64,000 nt of DNA, from assembly GCA_019510485.1 (NCBI GenBank), contig JAEKKI010000144.1:25132-89131 (forward strand), in the 5' to 3' direction. How positions within the stretch are numbered: the first letter of the stretch is position 1; the number at the start of each line of letters is the position of its first letter. The notes beneath the pieces are model-generated. The model saw only the letters and a program-made list of their open reading frames with translations, was not told the origin of the DNA and made no database searches. Below are positions 51,898-64,000 of this stretch, in pieces. The stretch is from Catenulisporales bacterium. Its GTDB lineage: Bacteria; Actinomycetota; Actinomycetes; Streptomycetales; Catenulisporaceae. The position numbers and the translations under genes were made by a program.

Positions 51898-53370
51898 ATG
51901 TCTACTGCGTCCATATCCGCAACGCCTTCCACCGAGAAAGTTGTTCCACAACGCGAACCCAAGCCGGGCCTCATCCTGGCCACCATCGCCACCTGTCAGC
52001 TGATGCTGGTCCTGGATGCCACCATCGTCAACATCGCCCTGCCGAAGATCCGCCCGGCGCTGCACTTCTCCGAAGCCAGCCAGTCATGGGTCCTCAACGC
52101 CTACACGCTCGCCTTCGGCGGACTGCTGCTGTTGGGCGGCCGCGCCGGCGACATCCTGGGCCGGCGCCGGATGTTCGTCACCGGCGTGACGCTGTTCACC
52201 GTCGCCTCCTTCATCGGCGGCCTCGCCGTCGACTCGGGCATGCTGCTGGCCTCCCGGGCGCTGCAGGGCGCGGGCGCGGCCATGGCCGGGCCCAGCATGC
52301 TGGCTTTGATCATCACCACCTTCCCGGAAGGCGCCCCGCGGGTGAAGGCGATGAGCCTGTACGCCGCGGTCTCCAGCGCCGGCGGCTCGGTCGGGCTGCT
52401 GCTCGGCGGCATGCTGACCACCTGGGGCTCCTGGCGGCTGGTGATGTACATCAACGTGCCGATCGGCGCGGCGGCGGCGATCGCCGCGGCGCGGTTGCTG
52501 AACGAGTCGCCGCGACAGCAGGGCCGGTTCGACATCCCCGGGGCGATCTTCTCCGTCACCGGTATGAGCAGCCTGGTGTACGGGTTCATCAACGCCTCCG
52601 AGCACGGCTGGGGCACGCCGGTGACGATCGCCGCGTTCGTGGCGGCCGTGGTGCTGCTGGGCGCCTTCGTCGTCACCGAGTCCAAGGTCGAGTTCCCGGT
52701 GTTCCCGCTGCGACTGCTGAAGGACTCGCACCGGGCCCGCGCCTATGGCAGCTACATGCTGCTGGTCGGCGCGATGTTCTCGATGTTCTACTTCATGCCG
52801 CAGTTCATGCAGCGGGTGCTCGGCTACTCCCCGATGCGGGCGGGTCTGGCGTTCCTGCCGCTGACCGTGACGCTGTTCGCGGTCTCGCGCTTCGTCCCCA
52901 AGCTGCTGCCGCGCTTCGGGCCGCGGCCGCTGATCGTCCTGGGCACGGCGCTGATCAGCGGGGCGCTGCTGTGGCTGGCGCAGATCAAGGCCGACTCCGG
53001 CTTCACCGGGAGCCTGCTGGTGCCGTTCTTCATGTTCGGCCTCGGCGGCGCCCTCGCCTTCAGCCCGATCGCGCTGAACATCATGAGCGGTCTGGCCCCG
53101 CGCGACTCCGGCGCCGGCTCCGGCCTGATGCAGGCCTGCCAGCAGATCGGCGCGGCGGTGGGCATCGCGGTGCTGGTGACCATCTCCACCTCGGCGGCGA
53201 AGGGCAGCCACGACCCGAACCCGGAGGTGAACTTCACTCACGGGCTCAACACCGGCTTGCTGGTCGGGTCCGGGATCGCGCTCACGGTGTGCCTGATCTC
53301 GCTGACGCTGAAGCCGAAGGCACCGGCGGCGGCGGTTCCGGCGCAGGCACCGGCTCCGGTCACCGAGTAG
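51898..53370 (+). CDS. MFS drug efflux transporter, DHA2 (14-TMS) type
   Basis: A 490-residue transporter with about 14 membrane helices. DHA2 signatures are LDATIVNIALPKI near residue 42 (motif D1), the GRAGDILGRRRMF loop near 82 (motif A) and motif C-like GPSMLALIITTFP. It probably exports hydrophobic drugs or secondary metabolites using the proton gradient. GGTGAAGGA precedes ATG 51898. Control by the divergent TetR is indicated by the shared operator. The substrate cannot be told from sequence. Confidence 0.9.
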   Translation: MSTASISATPSTEKVVPQREPKPGLILATIATCQLMLVLDATIVNIALPKIRPALHFSEASQSWVLNAYTLAFGGLLLLGGRAGDILGRRRMFVTGVTLFTVASFIGGLAVDSGMLLASRALQGAGAAMAGPSMLALIITTFPEGAPRVKAMSLYAAVSSAGGSVGLLLGGMLTTWGSWRLVMYINVPIGAAAAIAAARLLNESPRQQGRFDIPGAIFSVTGMSSLVYGFINASEHGWGTPVTIAAFVAAVVLLGAFVVTESKVEFPVFPLRLLKDSHRARAYGSYMLLVGAMFSMFYFMPQFMQRVLGYSPMRAGLAFLPLTVTLFAVSRFVPKLLPRFGPRPLIVLGTALISGALLWLAQIKADSGFTGSLLVPFFMFGLGGALAFSPIALNIMSGLAPRDSGAGSGLMQACQQIGAAVGIAVLVTISTSAAKGSHDPNPEVNFTHGLNTGLLVGSGIALTVCLISLTLKPKAPAAAVPAQAPAPVTE

Positions 53371-53411
53371 CACCGGCAGTATCGTCAATCAGCACTAGTA
53401 CGTACCGCCAG

Positions 53412-53442
53412 ACGGCAGCTTCCAGCTCTGCGGAGCTGCCGT
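53412..53442. terminator. Hairpin between convergent MFS and RNA ligase-like genes
   Basis: ACGGCAGCT (53412-53420) pairs exactly with AGCTGCCGT (53434-53442) across a 13-base loop. It lies in the 95-base gap between convergent stops. No T tract follows. Confidence 0.6.
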
Positions 53443-53465
53443 TCCGATACCGGGGAGGCGGGGTG

Positions 53466-54065
53466 TCAGCCGCCGTAGGGGAACGACCGGCGCACGCGCC
53501 ACACGCCGTCGTCGCCGTGCAGATACAGCGCGAAGCCGGTGACCAGGAAGCGCGCCTCGTAGCCGGCGAGGATCTCCTGGGCGCGGCTGAGCACGTCGTC
53601 GGGCAGCTCGTGGGCCACGGTGACGTGCGGGTGGTACGGGAAGCGGGCCTCGCGGGCCAGCACGCCGGAGCGCACGCGGGCCTCGGTGGCGGCGCAGTGG
53701 TCGGCGCCGACGGCAACCTTCACGAAGGTCACCGGGGAGATCGGCCGGAAGGTGTCCGTGCCGTGCAACACCATCGGGAACGGCCGTCCCGCCGCGGCGG
53801 CCGCGGCCAGGTGGTCCTCGATGCCGGCCAGATCCGCGCGTCCCACCGCGGTCGGCGGCAGCAGGGTCACGTGGGTGGGGATGGCGCGGGCCATCGGGTC
53901 GTGGAACGACTCGCGCCACTTCTGCAGCTCGCTGCCGAACGGCTCCGGGATCGGCACCGCGACGCCGATGGTCACGGTGTCCGCCCCGGGCGGTAAGCCG
54001 GCGTGCGCGATGAAGGGATTGGCGCCCGCGAAAGTCGCCTCAAGCGGATCCGGTACGCCGCCCAC
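53466..54065 (-). CDS. 2'-5' RNA ligase/LigT-like phosphoesterase
   Basis: A protein of 199 residues from GTG 54065, two bases after the trpS stop; GTG 53975 would give a more family-like start at VTIGVAVPIPE. The two H-x-T motifs of the 2H phosphoesterase superfamily are visible, THVTLLPPT and PHVTVAHEL. These enzymes open or close 2'-5' bonds or cyclic phosphates in RNA. Cotranscription with trpS is common in streptomycetes. Confidence 0.82.
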   Translation of the reverse strand: MGGVPDPLEATFAGANPFIAHAGLPPGADTVTIGVAVPIPEPFGSELQKWRESFHDPMARAIPTHVTLLPPTAVGRADLAGIEDHLAAAAAAGRPFPMVLHGTDTFRPISPVTFVKVAVGADHCAATEARVRSGVLAREARFPYHPHVTVAHELPDDVLSRAQEILAGYEARFLVTGFALYLHGDDGVWRVRRSFPYGG

Positions 54066-54067
54066 CG

Positions 54068-56708
<2,641 letters not shown>

Positions 56709-56792
56709 CGTTTGATTCTAGGGAGCCCGAGCGGCCGTCGCTGTTACGCGAGGGGCGCAATGAAACTCAAGGTAGCGCCCGGCACGCGCAAC

Positions 56793-56806
56793 GTTCGTGC
56801 GCGAAC
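56793..56806. promoter_or_regulatory. Palindrome in the ddaH upstream region
   Basis: GTTCG-TGCG-CGAAC is a perfect 5-base inverted repeat centred 60 bases before ddaH, in the 151-base divergent gap to the CNNM gene. It may bind the Lrp-type regulator encoded at 59318; that link is only positional. Confidence 0.4.
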
Positions 56807-56859
56807 ACGCAACAAAGGGTGCTTGAGCTGGGAAAACATCATCCTTATGCTGAGGTTGC

Positions 56860-57702
56860 ATGATCCCCGAGACACTCCACGTGCCGTCGGCGGCACACCG
56901 CGTGGCGACCCCGCGCCGGTATCTCATGTGTCCGCCCGACCATTTCGCGGTCACCTACGCCATCAACCCGTGGATGCACCCGGAGAACCCGGTCGACGCC
57001 TCGCTGGCCGCGCTCCAGTGGGAGAGCCTGCGCGACGCCTATCTGGACCTCGGGCACCAGGTCGAGACCATCAAGCCGGTCGAGGGGCTGCCGGACATGG
57101 TGTTCGCCGCCAACGGCGCGACGGTCGTGGCCGGCAAGGTGCTGGCCGCCTCCTTCCGCAACGAGGAGCGGCGCGCCGAGGGCGCGGCCTACCGCGAGTG
57201 GTTCCGCAGAGCCGGCTACGACCAGATCCACGACCCCGAATTCGTCAACGAGGGCGAGGGCGACTTCCTGTTCGCCGGCCGGTGGATGCTGGCCGGGCAC
57301 GGGTTCCGCTCCGACCCGAACGCGCACCTGGAGGCGCAGGAGTTCTTCGGGCTCCCGGTGATCGGCCTGCGGCTGGTCGATCCGCGCTACTACCACCTGG
57401 ACACGGCGATCGCCGTGCTGGACGAGGCGACGATCGCGTACTACCCCGAGGCGTTCTCGCCGGGGTCCCAGACGGTTCTGCGCCGGCTGTATCCGGACGC
57501 GATCATCGCGACCGCGCGGGACGCCTCGGCGTTCGGGCTGAACGCGGTGTCCGACGGCCTTAACGTGCTGCTGCCGCAGGATGCCAAGGGCATGATCGCC
57601 CAGCTGGCCGAACGCGGGTACCGGCCGATCGGCATGGACCTGTCCGAACTGCTCAAGGCCGGCGGTTCGGTGAAGTGCTGCACGTTGGAACTCAGGGGTT
57701 AG
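56860..57702 (+). CDS. ddaH: Dimethylarginine dimethylaminohydrolase
   Basis: A 280-residue guanidino-modifying enzyme of the DDAH/arginine deiminase superfamily. Catalytic features are VFAANGATVV near residue 83, EGEGDFLFAGR near 127, the His in RYYHLDTAIAVL near 170 and the nucleophile Cys in GGSVKCCTLEL near 273. It hydrolyses methylated arginine to citrulline and an amine. GAGG lies 8 bases upstream of ATG. rocD follows after ten bases, forming a catabolic operon. Confidence 0.88.
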   Translation: MIPETLHVPSAAHRVATPRRYLMCPPDHFAVTYAINPWMHPENPVDASLAALQWESLRDAYLDLGHQVETIKPVEGLPDMVFAANGATVVAGKVLAASFRNEERRAEGAAYREWFRRAGYDQIHDPEFVNEGEGDFLFAGRWMLAGHGFRSDPNAHLEAQEFFGLPVIGLRLVDPRYYHLDTAIAVLDEATIAYYPEAFSPGSQTVLRRLYPDAIIATARDASAFGLNAVSDGLNVLLPQDAKGMIAQLAERGYRPIGMDLSELLKAGGSVKCCTLELRG

Positions 57703-57712
57703 GGGCGAACGG

Positions 57713-58987
57713 ATGACCACGATCTATGAGATCGGACGCGGTGCCGAGTTCGGCGCCGGGGACGCCACCCTTCCGCGGTTCCCGCGCTCGGCCAAGGCCG
57801 AGGCGCTGATCGCACAGTCCGATGCGCACACCGCGCACAACTACCACCCGCTGCCGGTGGTGATCGCCGAGGCCGACGGCGCCTGGGTGACCGACGTCGA
57901 CGGCAACCGTTACCTGGACATGCTCGCCGGGTACTCGGCGCTGAACTTCGGGCACCGCAACCCGGTGCTGCTGGCGGCGGCGCGCGAACAGCTGTCGCGG
58001 GTGACGCTGACCTCGCGGGCGTTCCACCACGACCAGTTCGGGCCGTTCGTCGCCGAGCTGGCACAGCTGTGCGGCAAGGAGGCGGCGCTGCCGATGAACT
58101 CCGGCGCCGAGGCCGTGGAGACCGCGCTGAAGACCGCGCGCAAGTGGGGTTACCAGGTCAAGGGCGTGCCGGAGGACCGCGCGCAGATCATCACCTGCGA
58201 GGGCAACTTCCACGGCCGGACCCTGTCGATCGTCTCCTTCTCCACCGACCCGGACGCGCGCAACGAGTTCGGGCCGTTCACGCCCGGCTTCGTCTCGGTG
58301 CCCTACGGCGACGCCGCGGCGATCGAGGCCGCGATCACCTCCGACACCGTCGCCGTGCTGCTGGAGCCGATCCAGGGCGAGGCCGGTGTGCTGGTACCGC
58401 CGGACGGCTACCTGACCGCGGTGCGCGAGATCTGCACGCGGCGCGGCGTCCTGATGATGGCCGACGAGATCCAGTCCGGGCTGGGGCGGACCGGATACAC
58501 CTTCGCGTGCGACCACGAGAGCGTGGTGCCGGACCTCTACATCCTGGGCAAGGCCCTCGGCGGCGGGATCCTGCCGGTGTCGGCGGTGGTGGCCGACCGG
58601 GACGTGCTCGGCGTGTTCAAGCCCGGCGAACACGGCTCCACCTTCGGCGGCAACCCGCTGGCCTGCGCGGTCGGCCGCGCGGTGGTCGGCCTGCTGGCCA
58701 CCGGCGAGTACCAGGCGCGGGCCCGCGTGCTCGGCGCCCACCTGCATGAGGCACTGGCCACGCTGCCGAAGGAGATGGTGCGCTCGGTACGCGGCCGCGG
58801 CCTGTGGGCCGGCATCGACATCGACCCGGCCCTCGGCACCGGCCGCGAGATCTCCGAGCGCCTGATGACGCGCGGGGTGCTGGCCAAGGACACCCACGGT
58901 TCGACGATCCGGATGGCCCCGCCGCTGGTGGTGACGGCCGAGGAGCTGGACTGGGCGGTGCGGCAACTACACAGCGCCGCGGGTTGA
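57713..58987 (+). CDS. rocD: Ornithine aminotransferase
   Basis: A 424-residue class III PLP aminotransferase. The characteristic segments are NYHPLPVVIAEADGAWV near residue 43, MNSGAEAVETALKTARKWGY near 125, MMADEIQSGLGRTG near 250 and the PLP lysine in LYILGKALGGGILPVSAV near 278. It moves the delta-amino group of ornithine to 2-oxoglutarate, giving glutamate semialdehyde. AGGGGCG lies upstream of the ATG. The ddaH-rocD-Lrp order is common in streptomycetes. Confidence 0.92.
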   Translation: MTTIYEIGRGAEFGAGDATLPRFPRSAKAEALIAQSDAHTAHNYHPLPVVIAEADGAWVTDVDGNRYLDMLAGYSALNFGHRNPVLLAAAREQLSRVTLTSRAFHHDQFGPFVAELAQLCGKEAALPMNSGAEAVETALKTARKWGYQVKGVPEDRAQIITCEGNFHGRTLSIVSFSTDPDARNEFGPFTPGFVSVPYGDAAAIEAAITSDTVAVLLEPIQGEAGVLVPPDGYLTAVREICTRRGVLMMADEIQSGLGRTGYTFACDHESVVPDLYILGKALGGGILPVSAVVADRDVLGVFKPGEHGSTFGGNPLACAVGRAVVGLLATGEYQARARVLGAHLHEALATLPKEMVRSVRGRGLWAGIDIDPALGTGREISERLMTRGVLAKDTHGSTIRMAPPLVVTAEELDWAVRQLHSAAG

Positions 58988-59317
58988 TGCTGTGGGTTGA
59001 TACGGTCGGTGGGCCGGGCTCGCGGCAGGGGTACGGCTTGCTGCGGGCCCGGCTCACTTTGTTGAGACGCGGTGGGCGGGGGTTTGGTGCCGTCGGCGGG
59101 GAAGATTTCCGGGCTTCGGGGCGCGCCGGAGCGCTGGTCCGATCGGGCGGATTTCGGCGGCGGGGGCTTCCTTCGGCGGTTGACGGTTTGAGAGCATTGA
59201 GCTCGGGTGGTGTAGTCCCCCGGACGGGGTGGGGTGAAAAACACGGTCAGCGCCAAGTCGACCCGGCGCCGCCCCACCTCCCGCAGCCGCTGGACCCCCG
59301 ACCGCTAATCTCAGGGC
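58988..59317. other. 330-base gap before the Lrp-type regulator
   Basis: No gene is supported on either strand. TTGACG at about 59179 and TAATCT at about 59307, close to the start codon, are isolated promoter-like hexamers not spaced as a pair. A T-less, G-rich stretch follows rocD; I see no clear terminator. Open frames across it are low-complexity and lack ribosome sites. Confidence 0.5.
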
Positions 59318-59758
59318 ATGGACAGCCTGGACCGCGCGATCATCGACGCCCTGCGCCGCGACGCCCGCGCCTCCTTCGCCGACGTCGGCACCGAAGTGGG
59401 TCTGTCCGCCTCGGCGGTGAAGCGTCGCGTGGACAAGCTTCGCGCCGACGGCGCCATCCGCGGCTTCGCGGCCATCGTCGATCAGGCGGCGCTCGGTTGG
59501 ACGACCGAGGCTTTCGTCGAGGTCTACTGCGGCGACCGGACGTCGCCGGACGTCATCCGCGAGTGCGTGGCGCGGCATCCGGAGGTGGTCGCGGCGTACA
59601 CGGTCACGGGCGACGCCGACGCGCTGCTGCATCTGGTCGCTGAGAACATGCGCCATCTGGAGGAGGCGCTGGAGCGGATCCGGCGCGAGCCGGAGATCAA
59701 GCGGACGCGGTCGGCGCTGGTGCTGACCCGGTTGCTGACGCGGGATCCGTTGATGTGA
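59318..59758 (+). CDS. Lrp/AsnC-family transcriptional regulator
   Basis: A 146-residue regulator. The AsnC-type helix-turn-helix is [23 protein letters not shown] followed by [19 protein letters not shown], residues 2-50. The C-terminal RAM ligand domain includes [22 protein letters not shown]. Such regulators sense amino acids and often control the neighbouring degradation operon, here ddaH-rocD for arginine and ornithine. The target is inferred from gene order. Confidence 0.9.
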   Translation: MDSLDRAIIDALRRDARASFADVGTEVGLSASAVKRRVDKLRADGAIRGFAAIVDQAALGWTTEAFVEVYCGDRTSPDVIRECVARHPEVVAAYTVTGDADALLHLVAENMRHLEEALERIRREPEIKRTRSALVLTRLLTRDPLM

Positions 59759-59770
59759 ACGGCGAACGGT

Positions 59771-59806
59771 GAACGGCCCGGCTCCTGGGAAAGTGCCGAG
59801 CCGTTC
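59771..59806. terminator. Bidirectional hairpin between Lrp and mdh genes
   Basis: GAACGGC-C-CGGC (59771-59782) pairs with GCCG-A-GCCGTTC (59795-59806), one mismatch, in the 60-base gap between convergent genes. Confidence 0.7.
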
Positions 59807-59818
59807 AAGAACCCGCGG

Positions 59819-61163
<1,345 letters not shown>

Positions 61164-61982
61164 ATGATCACCGCGCAGAACGTCCCGAACCTGCCCGGCT
61201 GGATGGATCTCGGCTCCCCCGATCCCGGCGCCTCCGCCGAGTTCTACAGCCGGGTCTTCGGCTGGACGGCGGAGCAGGTCCAGGCCGAGTCCGAACAGGA
61301 ACCCGGCTACTGGTACCTGCGCAAGGACGGCAAGGCCGTCGCCGGGCTCGGCGGCCTGCCCGACCCGGCCGCCCGGTCGGACTGGATGACGTACATCAGG
61401 GTCGCCGACGCCGCCTCGACCACCGCCACCGCCGAGGCCAACGGGGCCAAGGTGCGCGTGCCGGTGATGCCGATCGGCCCGCAGGGCTCCTTCGCGCAGC
61501 TGACCGACCCGGCCGGGGGCGAGTTCGCGCTCTGGCAGCCCGGCGAGTTCACCGGCTTCGAAGCTTGTTGTATCGACGACACGGTGCTCTGGGCCGAGTT
61601 GTGGACCCGTGACCCCGGCGCGGCGAAGGCCTTCTACCCGGCGGTGTTCGGGTGGCAGGTCGAGCCGTACACCGAGGGCGCGCCGGAGGGCGGCGGCTAC
61701 GACATGTGGACCAAGCAGCCCGGCGACCCGATGGAAGCCTTCGGCGGGATCATGGTCATCGGCGACGACGCCCCGGTCCAGGACGAGAAGTGGATCCCGC
61801 ACCTCATGGTGGCCGACGCCGACGCCACCGTCGCGCGCGCCACCGACGCCGGCGGCGCGGTGCTGATCCCGGCCTCGGACGCCCCGCCCGGACGGCTCGG
61901 GCTGCTGGCCGACCCGTTCGGCGCGCGGTTCGTGATCCTGCAGCCGACCCCGATGGCCGGTGCCGGTGGCGCGCCGCAATAG
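61164..61982 (+). CDS. Two-domain VOC family protein
   Basis: A 272-residue protein made of two tandem glyoxalase/VOC domains: residues 8-130 (WMDLGSPDPGASAEFYSRVFGW) and 140-260 (WAELWTRDPGAAKAFYPAVFGW). Each ends in a DPxGxxFxxWQ or DPFGARFVILQ strand. Such double-VOC proteins in actinomycetes are annotated as glyoxalases or hydroxylases without known substrate. GAGGAAAGG precedes ATG 61164. The M20 gene follows 61 bases later on the same strand. Confidence 0.85.
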   Translation: MITAQNVPNLPGWMDLGSPDPGASAEFYSRVFGWTAEQVQAESEQEPGYWYLRKDGKAVAGLGGLPDPAARSDWMTYIRVADAASTTATAEANGAKVRVPVMPIGPQGSFAQLTDPAGGEFALWQPGEFTGFEACCIDDTVLWAELWTRDPGAAKAFYPAVFGWQVEPYTEGAPEGGGYDMWTKQPGDPMEAFGGIMVIGDDAPVQDEKWIPHLMVADADATVARATDAGGAVLIPASDAPPGRLGLLADPFGARFVILQPTPMAGAGGAPQ

Positions 61983-62043
61983 CCGCCGATCACGGCCCGG
62001 CCCGACCCGCCGCACATCGGGACCGGTGGGGCACCATGAGGTC

Positions 62044-63273
62044 ATGACCTACACCGATGACGCCAAGGGGCTGCAGGAGGACCTGGTCCGCCTGCGCCGG
62101 GACCTGCACCGCATACCCGAGATCGGCCTGGACCTGCCCCGCACCCAGGAGCGGGTCCTGGCCGCCCTGGACGGTCTGCCGCTGGAGATCACCACCGGCC
62201 GCGAGCTGAACTCGGTGGTGGCGGTGCTGCGCGGCGCCAAGCCGGGACCGGGGTCGGGCCCGGACTCGGCACCCGACGGCGCGCCGCGCCCGGCCGTGCT
62301 GCTGCGCGGCGACATGGACGCGCTGCCGGTGGTGGAGCGGACCGGCCACGACTTCGTCGCCGAGGGCCCGAACATGCACGCCTGCGGCCACGACCTGCAC
62401 ACCGCGATGCTGGTCGGGGCGGCGCACCTGCTGGCCGCGCGGCGCGAGCAGCTGCCCGGCGACGTGGTGTTCATGTTCCAGCCCGGCGAGGAGGGCCAGG
62501 ACGGCGCCGGGCACATGATCCGCGAGGGCGTGCTGGACGCCGCCGGCCCGCGCGTGATCGGGGCCTACGGCCTGCACGTGCTGTCCAACCGGGTCGCGCG
62601 CGGCACCTTCGTCTCCCGCGCCGGCACCTTCATGGCCGGCGCCGACGAGATCCAGGTGACGGTGCGCGGCGCCGGCGCGCACGGCTCGCTCCCGCACACC
62701 GGCAAGGACCCGATACCGGTCGCCTGCGAGATGGTGGTGGCGCTGCAAACGCTGGTAACTCGCAAGTTCGATATCTTCGACCCGGTGGTGATCACCGTCG
62801 GCGCCTTCCACGCCGGCACCGCGTCCAACATCATCCCGGACGACGCCACCTTCCACGTCACCATGCGCTCCTTCTCCCGGGAGTCCCGCGCCAAGATGCT
62901 GGACGCGGTGGTGGACCTGCTCAACGGCCTGGCCGCGGCCCACGGCTGCGCCGTGGACATCCTCTACAAGGAGCAGTACCCGCCGACGGTGAACCACGCC
63001 CCCGAGGTCGACTTCCTGGAGGAGGTCACCCGCGAGGTGTACGGCGAGGAGCGCTTCGAACGCCTCCCCAACCCGGTCCCCGGCGCCGAGGACTTCTCCC
63101 GCGTCCTGGAGCAGGTGCCCGGCACCTACGCCTTCCTCGGCGCCTGCCCCAGCGACGACCTCGACACCGCGCCCTCGAACCACAGCCCGCTGGCCGACTT
63201 CGACGACTCGGTGCTCGGCGACGGCGCGGCGCTGCTGGCCGAGCTGGCTGACCGGCGGCTGGCTCGGGGGTGA
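62044..63273 (+). CDS. M20 family amidohydrolase
   Basis: A 409-residue M20D-type hydrolase. The N-terminus has LRRDLHRIPEIGLDLP, metal ligands are in MHACGHDLHTAMLVG near residue 112 and FQPGEEGQDGAGHMI near 147, and GASHGS-like GAGAHGSLPHTGKDPI begins the dimerisation domain near 215. A late His in PSNHSPLADF completes the site. The family includes N-acyl-amino acid amidohydrolases and hippurate hydrolases. The specific substrate is unknown. Confidence 0.9.
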   Translation: MTYTDDAKGLQEDLVRLRRDLHRIPEIGLDLPRTQERVLAALDGLPLEITTGRELNSVVAVLRGAKPGPGSGPDSAPDGAPRPAVLLRGDMDALPVVERTGHDFVAEGPNMHACGHDLHTAMLVGAAHLLAARREQLPGDVVFMFQPGEEGQDGAGHMIREGVLDAAGPRVIGAYGLHVLSNRVARGTFVSRAGTFMAGADEIQVTVRGAGAHGSLPHTGKDPIPVACEMVVALQTLVTRKFDIFDPVVITVGAFHAGTASNIIPDDATFHVTMRSFSRESRAKMLDAVVDLLNGLAAAHGCAVDILYKEQYPPTVNHAPEVDFLEEVTREVYGEERFERLPNPVPGAEDFSRVLEQVPGTYAFLGACPSDDLDTAPSNHSPLADFDDSVLGDGAALLAELADRRLARG

Positions 63274-63290
63274 GGGCACTGATCCGCGCT

Positions 63291-63331
63291 GAGGGCCCGG
63301 CGCTTCCCACCGAAGGAAGCGCCGGGCCCTC
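63291..63331. terminator. 17-bp perfect hairpin after the amidohydrolase
   Basis: GAGGGCCCGGCGCTTCC (63291-63307) pairs exactly with GGAAGCGCCGGGCCCTC (63315-63331) around CACCGAA. It serves the M20 gene and, in the other direction, the toxin-antitoxin unit. Confidence 0.9.
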
Positions 63332-63381
63332 TCGCGGCAGGCCTTGTCGGGGCAGCGGATCAAGCTGAGGTCGTCGCCCTG

Positions 63382-63675
63382 TTACGGCTGGATGAAGATG
63401 TCGTGGGTCCCGACTCGATGCCACACGATGTGGGCGTGGCCCACCTTGACCGGATCTCCATACGAGAACGTGGCCCTGCCGTCAGCGGCCCAAGACAGCT
63501 CCCAGATGTCCTCGTGGCCATGCATCTTCTTGACCCGCAGCCCGGCACGGAACCCGTTGCCGGCGGCGAGGTCGTCCACGAAAGCGCGTACGGCCTTGAG
63601 GAAGCGGATCTTCTCCTCTGTACTGAGCTTCTCGAAGTCCCTGATGAATCGAGCCAGGCGAGAATACGTCGGCAT
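63382..63675 (-). CDS. RelE/ParE-superfamily toxin-like protein
   Basis: A 97-residue protein with a RelE/HigB-like pattern: YSRLARFIRDFEKLSTEEKIRFLKAV at the start, a central FRAGLRVKKMHGHEDIWELSW strand region, and ATFSYGDPVKVGHAHIVWHRVGTHDIF at the end. Such toxins cleave mRNA at the ribosome. It is encoded immediately after an AbrB-type protein whose stop overlaps its start by one base, as in type II toxin-antitoxin operons. Activity is inferred. Confidence 0.75.
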   Translation of the reverse strand: MPTYSRLARFIRDFEKLSTEEKIRFLKAVRAFVDDLAAGNGFRAGLRVKKMHGHEDIWELSWAADGRATFSYGDPVKVGHAHIVWHRVGTHDIFIQP

Positions 63676-63962
63676 CAGCGGAGATCATCCACCGTGGTCC
63701 CGGCCCGGTCGGCCAAGTCCCTCAGGAACTCCTCGCCGTCGTCGAAGGTCTCGACCTCGCCGCGAGCGAGTTCATCGGCCGCCTCACGCTCTCCAGCCTG
63801 CCATTCGGGCGTCCAGAACCACGCCTGATCGGCGGGCACGAGGCGAGCCGGAACGAGAACGACGTTCCCGTCCTCTATCCGCACGAAGAACTGATCGCCG
63901 ACTTCGAGGCCGAGTTCAGCGCGAACATCTTGCGGGATCGTCACGACACCCTTCTGCCGCAT
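63675..63962 (-). CDS. AbrB/MazE-type antitoxin-like protein, possibly extending past the window
   Basis: From ATG 63962 the protein has 95 residues. MRQKGVVTIPQDVRAELGLEVGDQFFVR is an AbrB/SpoVT DNA-binding swapped-hairpin domain, and the rest is an acidic helical toxin-binding tail (GEREAADELARGEVETFDDGEEF). The frame continues open upstream to the window end with no other start and no clear ribosome site at 63962, so the true start may lie beyond base 64000. It overlaps the toxin gene by one base. Confidence 0.72.
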   Translation of the reverse strand: MRQKGVVTIPQDVRAELGLEVGDQFFVRIEDGNVVLVPARLVPADQAWFWTPEWQAGEREAADELARGEVETFDDGEEFLRDLADRAGTTVDDLR

Positions 63963-64000
63963 CTCAGCGGTGTGCGGACGACGCTTCTGCGATCTCGCGG

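Overview
The window looks like chromosomal DNA of a very high-GC actinomycete. Codons mostly end in G or C, GTG starts and GTGA/ATGA stop-start overlaps are common, and several actinobacteria-restricted families occur (UPF0182, PPA1309, DUF3117, DUF5679, DUF2342, FxSxx-COOH peptides). Gene order resembles the Streptomyces core and partly Mycobacterium (the DUF3117, DivIVA-like, folP2, LOG block). A Catenulispora-type relative is my guess, not a demonstration.

Left part (1-36994), mostly housekeeping. There is a 3-hydroxybutyrate dehydrogenase with a GAF-domain regulator cut by the window edge; a DeoR-controlled sugar ABC importer without its own ATPase; an FtsX-type ABC exporter with a PadR regulator; the initiator tRNA; UPF0182; a Lon-like PDZ protease; moaE; an NAD-dependent epimerase; a DUF2342 protein; a YgjP-type metallohydrolase; a cluster of DnaA-box-like sites; a ThiF-like protein; a secreted phosphoesterase; a NicO-type metal exporter; tatB next to a sigE/anti-sigma pair; an O-methyltransferase; enoyl-CoA hydratases; folP2; and lysine genes dapE and dapD. 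Two conserved genes here, the PPA1309 homologue and sigE, each carry an apparent small deletion plus frameshift, and the O-methyltransferase lacks a standard start codon at its expected N-terminus.

Central accessory block (about 37107-46939). This is the most unusual part. It is a complete FxSxx-COOH (Fxs) RiPP locus: precursor FxsA ending in F-N-S-A-V, the radical SAM/SPASM maturase FxsB fused to a C-terminal domain with an intact HEFQH motif, the TIR-like FxsC, and the 1316-residue FxsT (ParA-like P-loop, NB-ARC-type STAND ATPase, C-terminal TPRs). All four read the same way; fxsA/fxsB and fxsC/fxsT overlap. Directly after it lie two overlapping clpP genes, the second with its catalytic serine replaced by alanine, facing a PopR/ClgR-like regulator that ends in LALAA. 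A 33-codon remnant of a VOC/glyoxalase gene sits next to this block.

Right part (46961-64000) returns to core genes: an alpha/beta hydrolase, a HExxH protein, dapC, ferredoxin fdxA, a PAP2 phosphatase whose 3' end is tandemly duplicated, a TetR/MFS efflux pair with a clear shared operator, a 2'-5' RNA ligase-like protein, trpS, a CNNM/CorC protein with a His/Gly-rich insertion, the ddaH-rocD-Lrp arginine/ornithine group, malate dehydrogenase, a double-VOC protein, an M20 amidohydrolase, and a RelE-like/AbrB-type toxin-antitoxin pair at the edge.

Functional links: dapD, dapE and dapC (split by the accessory block) serve the succinylase route to meso-diaminopimelate and lysine; ddaH and rocD degrade methylarginine and ornithine; the Fxs proteins should make and handle one small cyclophane peptide of unknown biological role.
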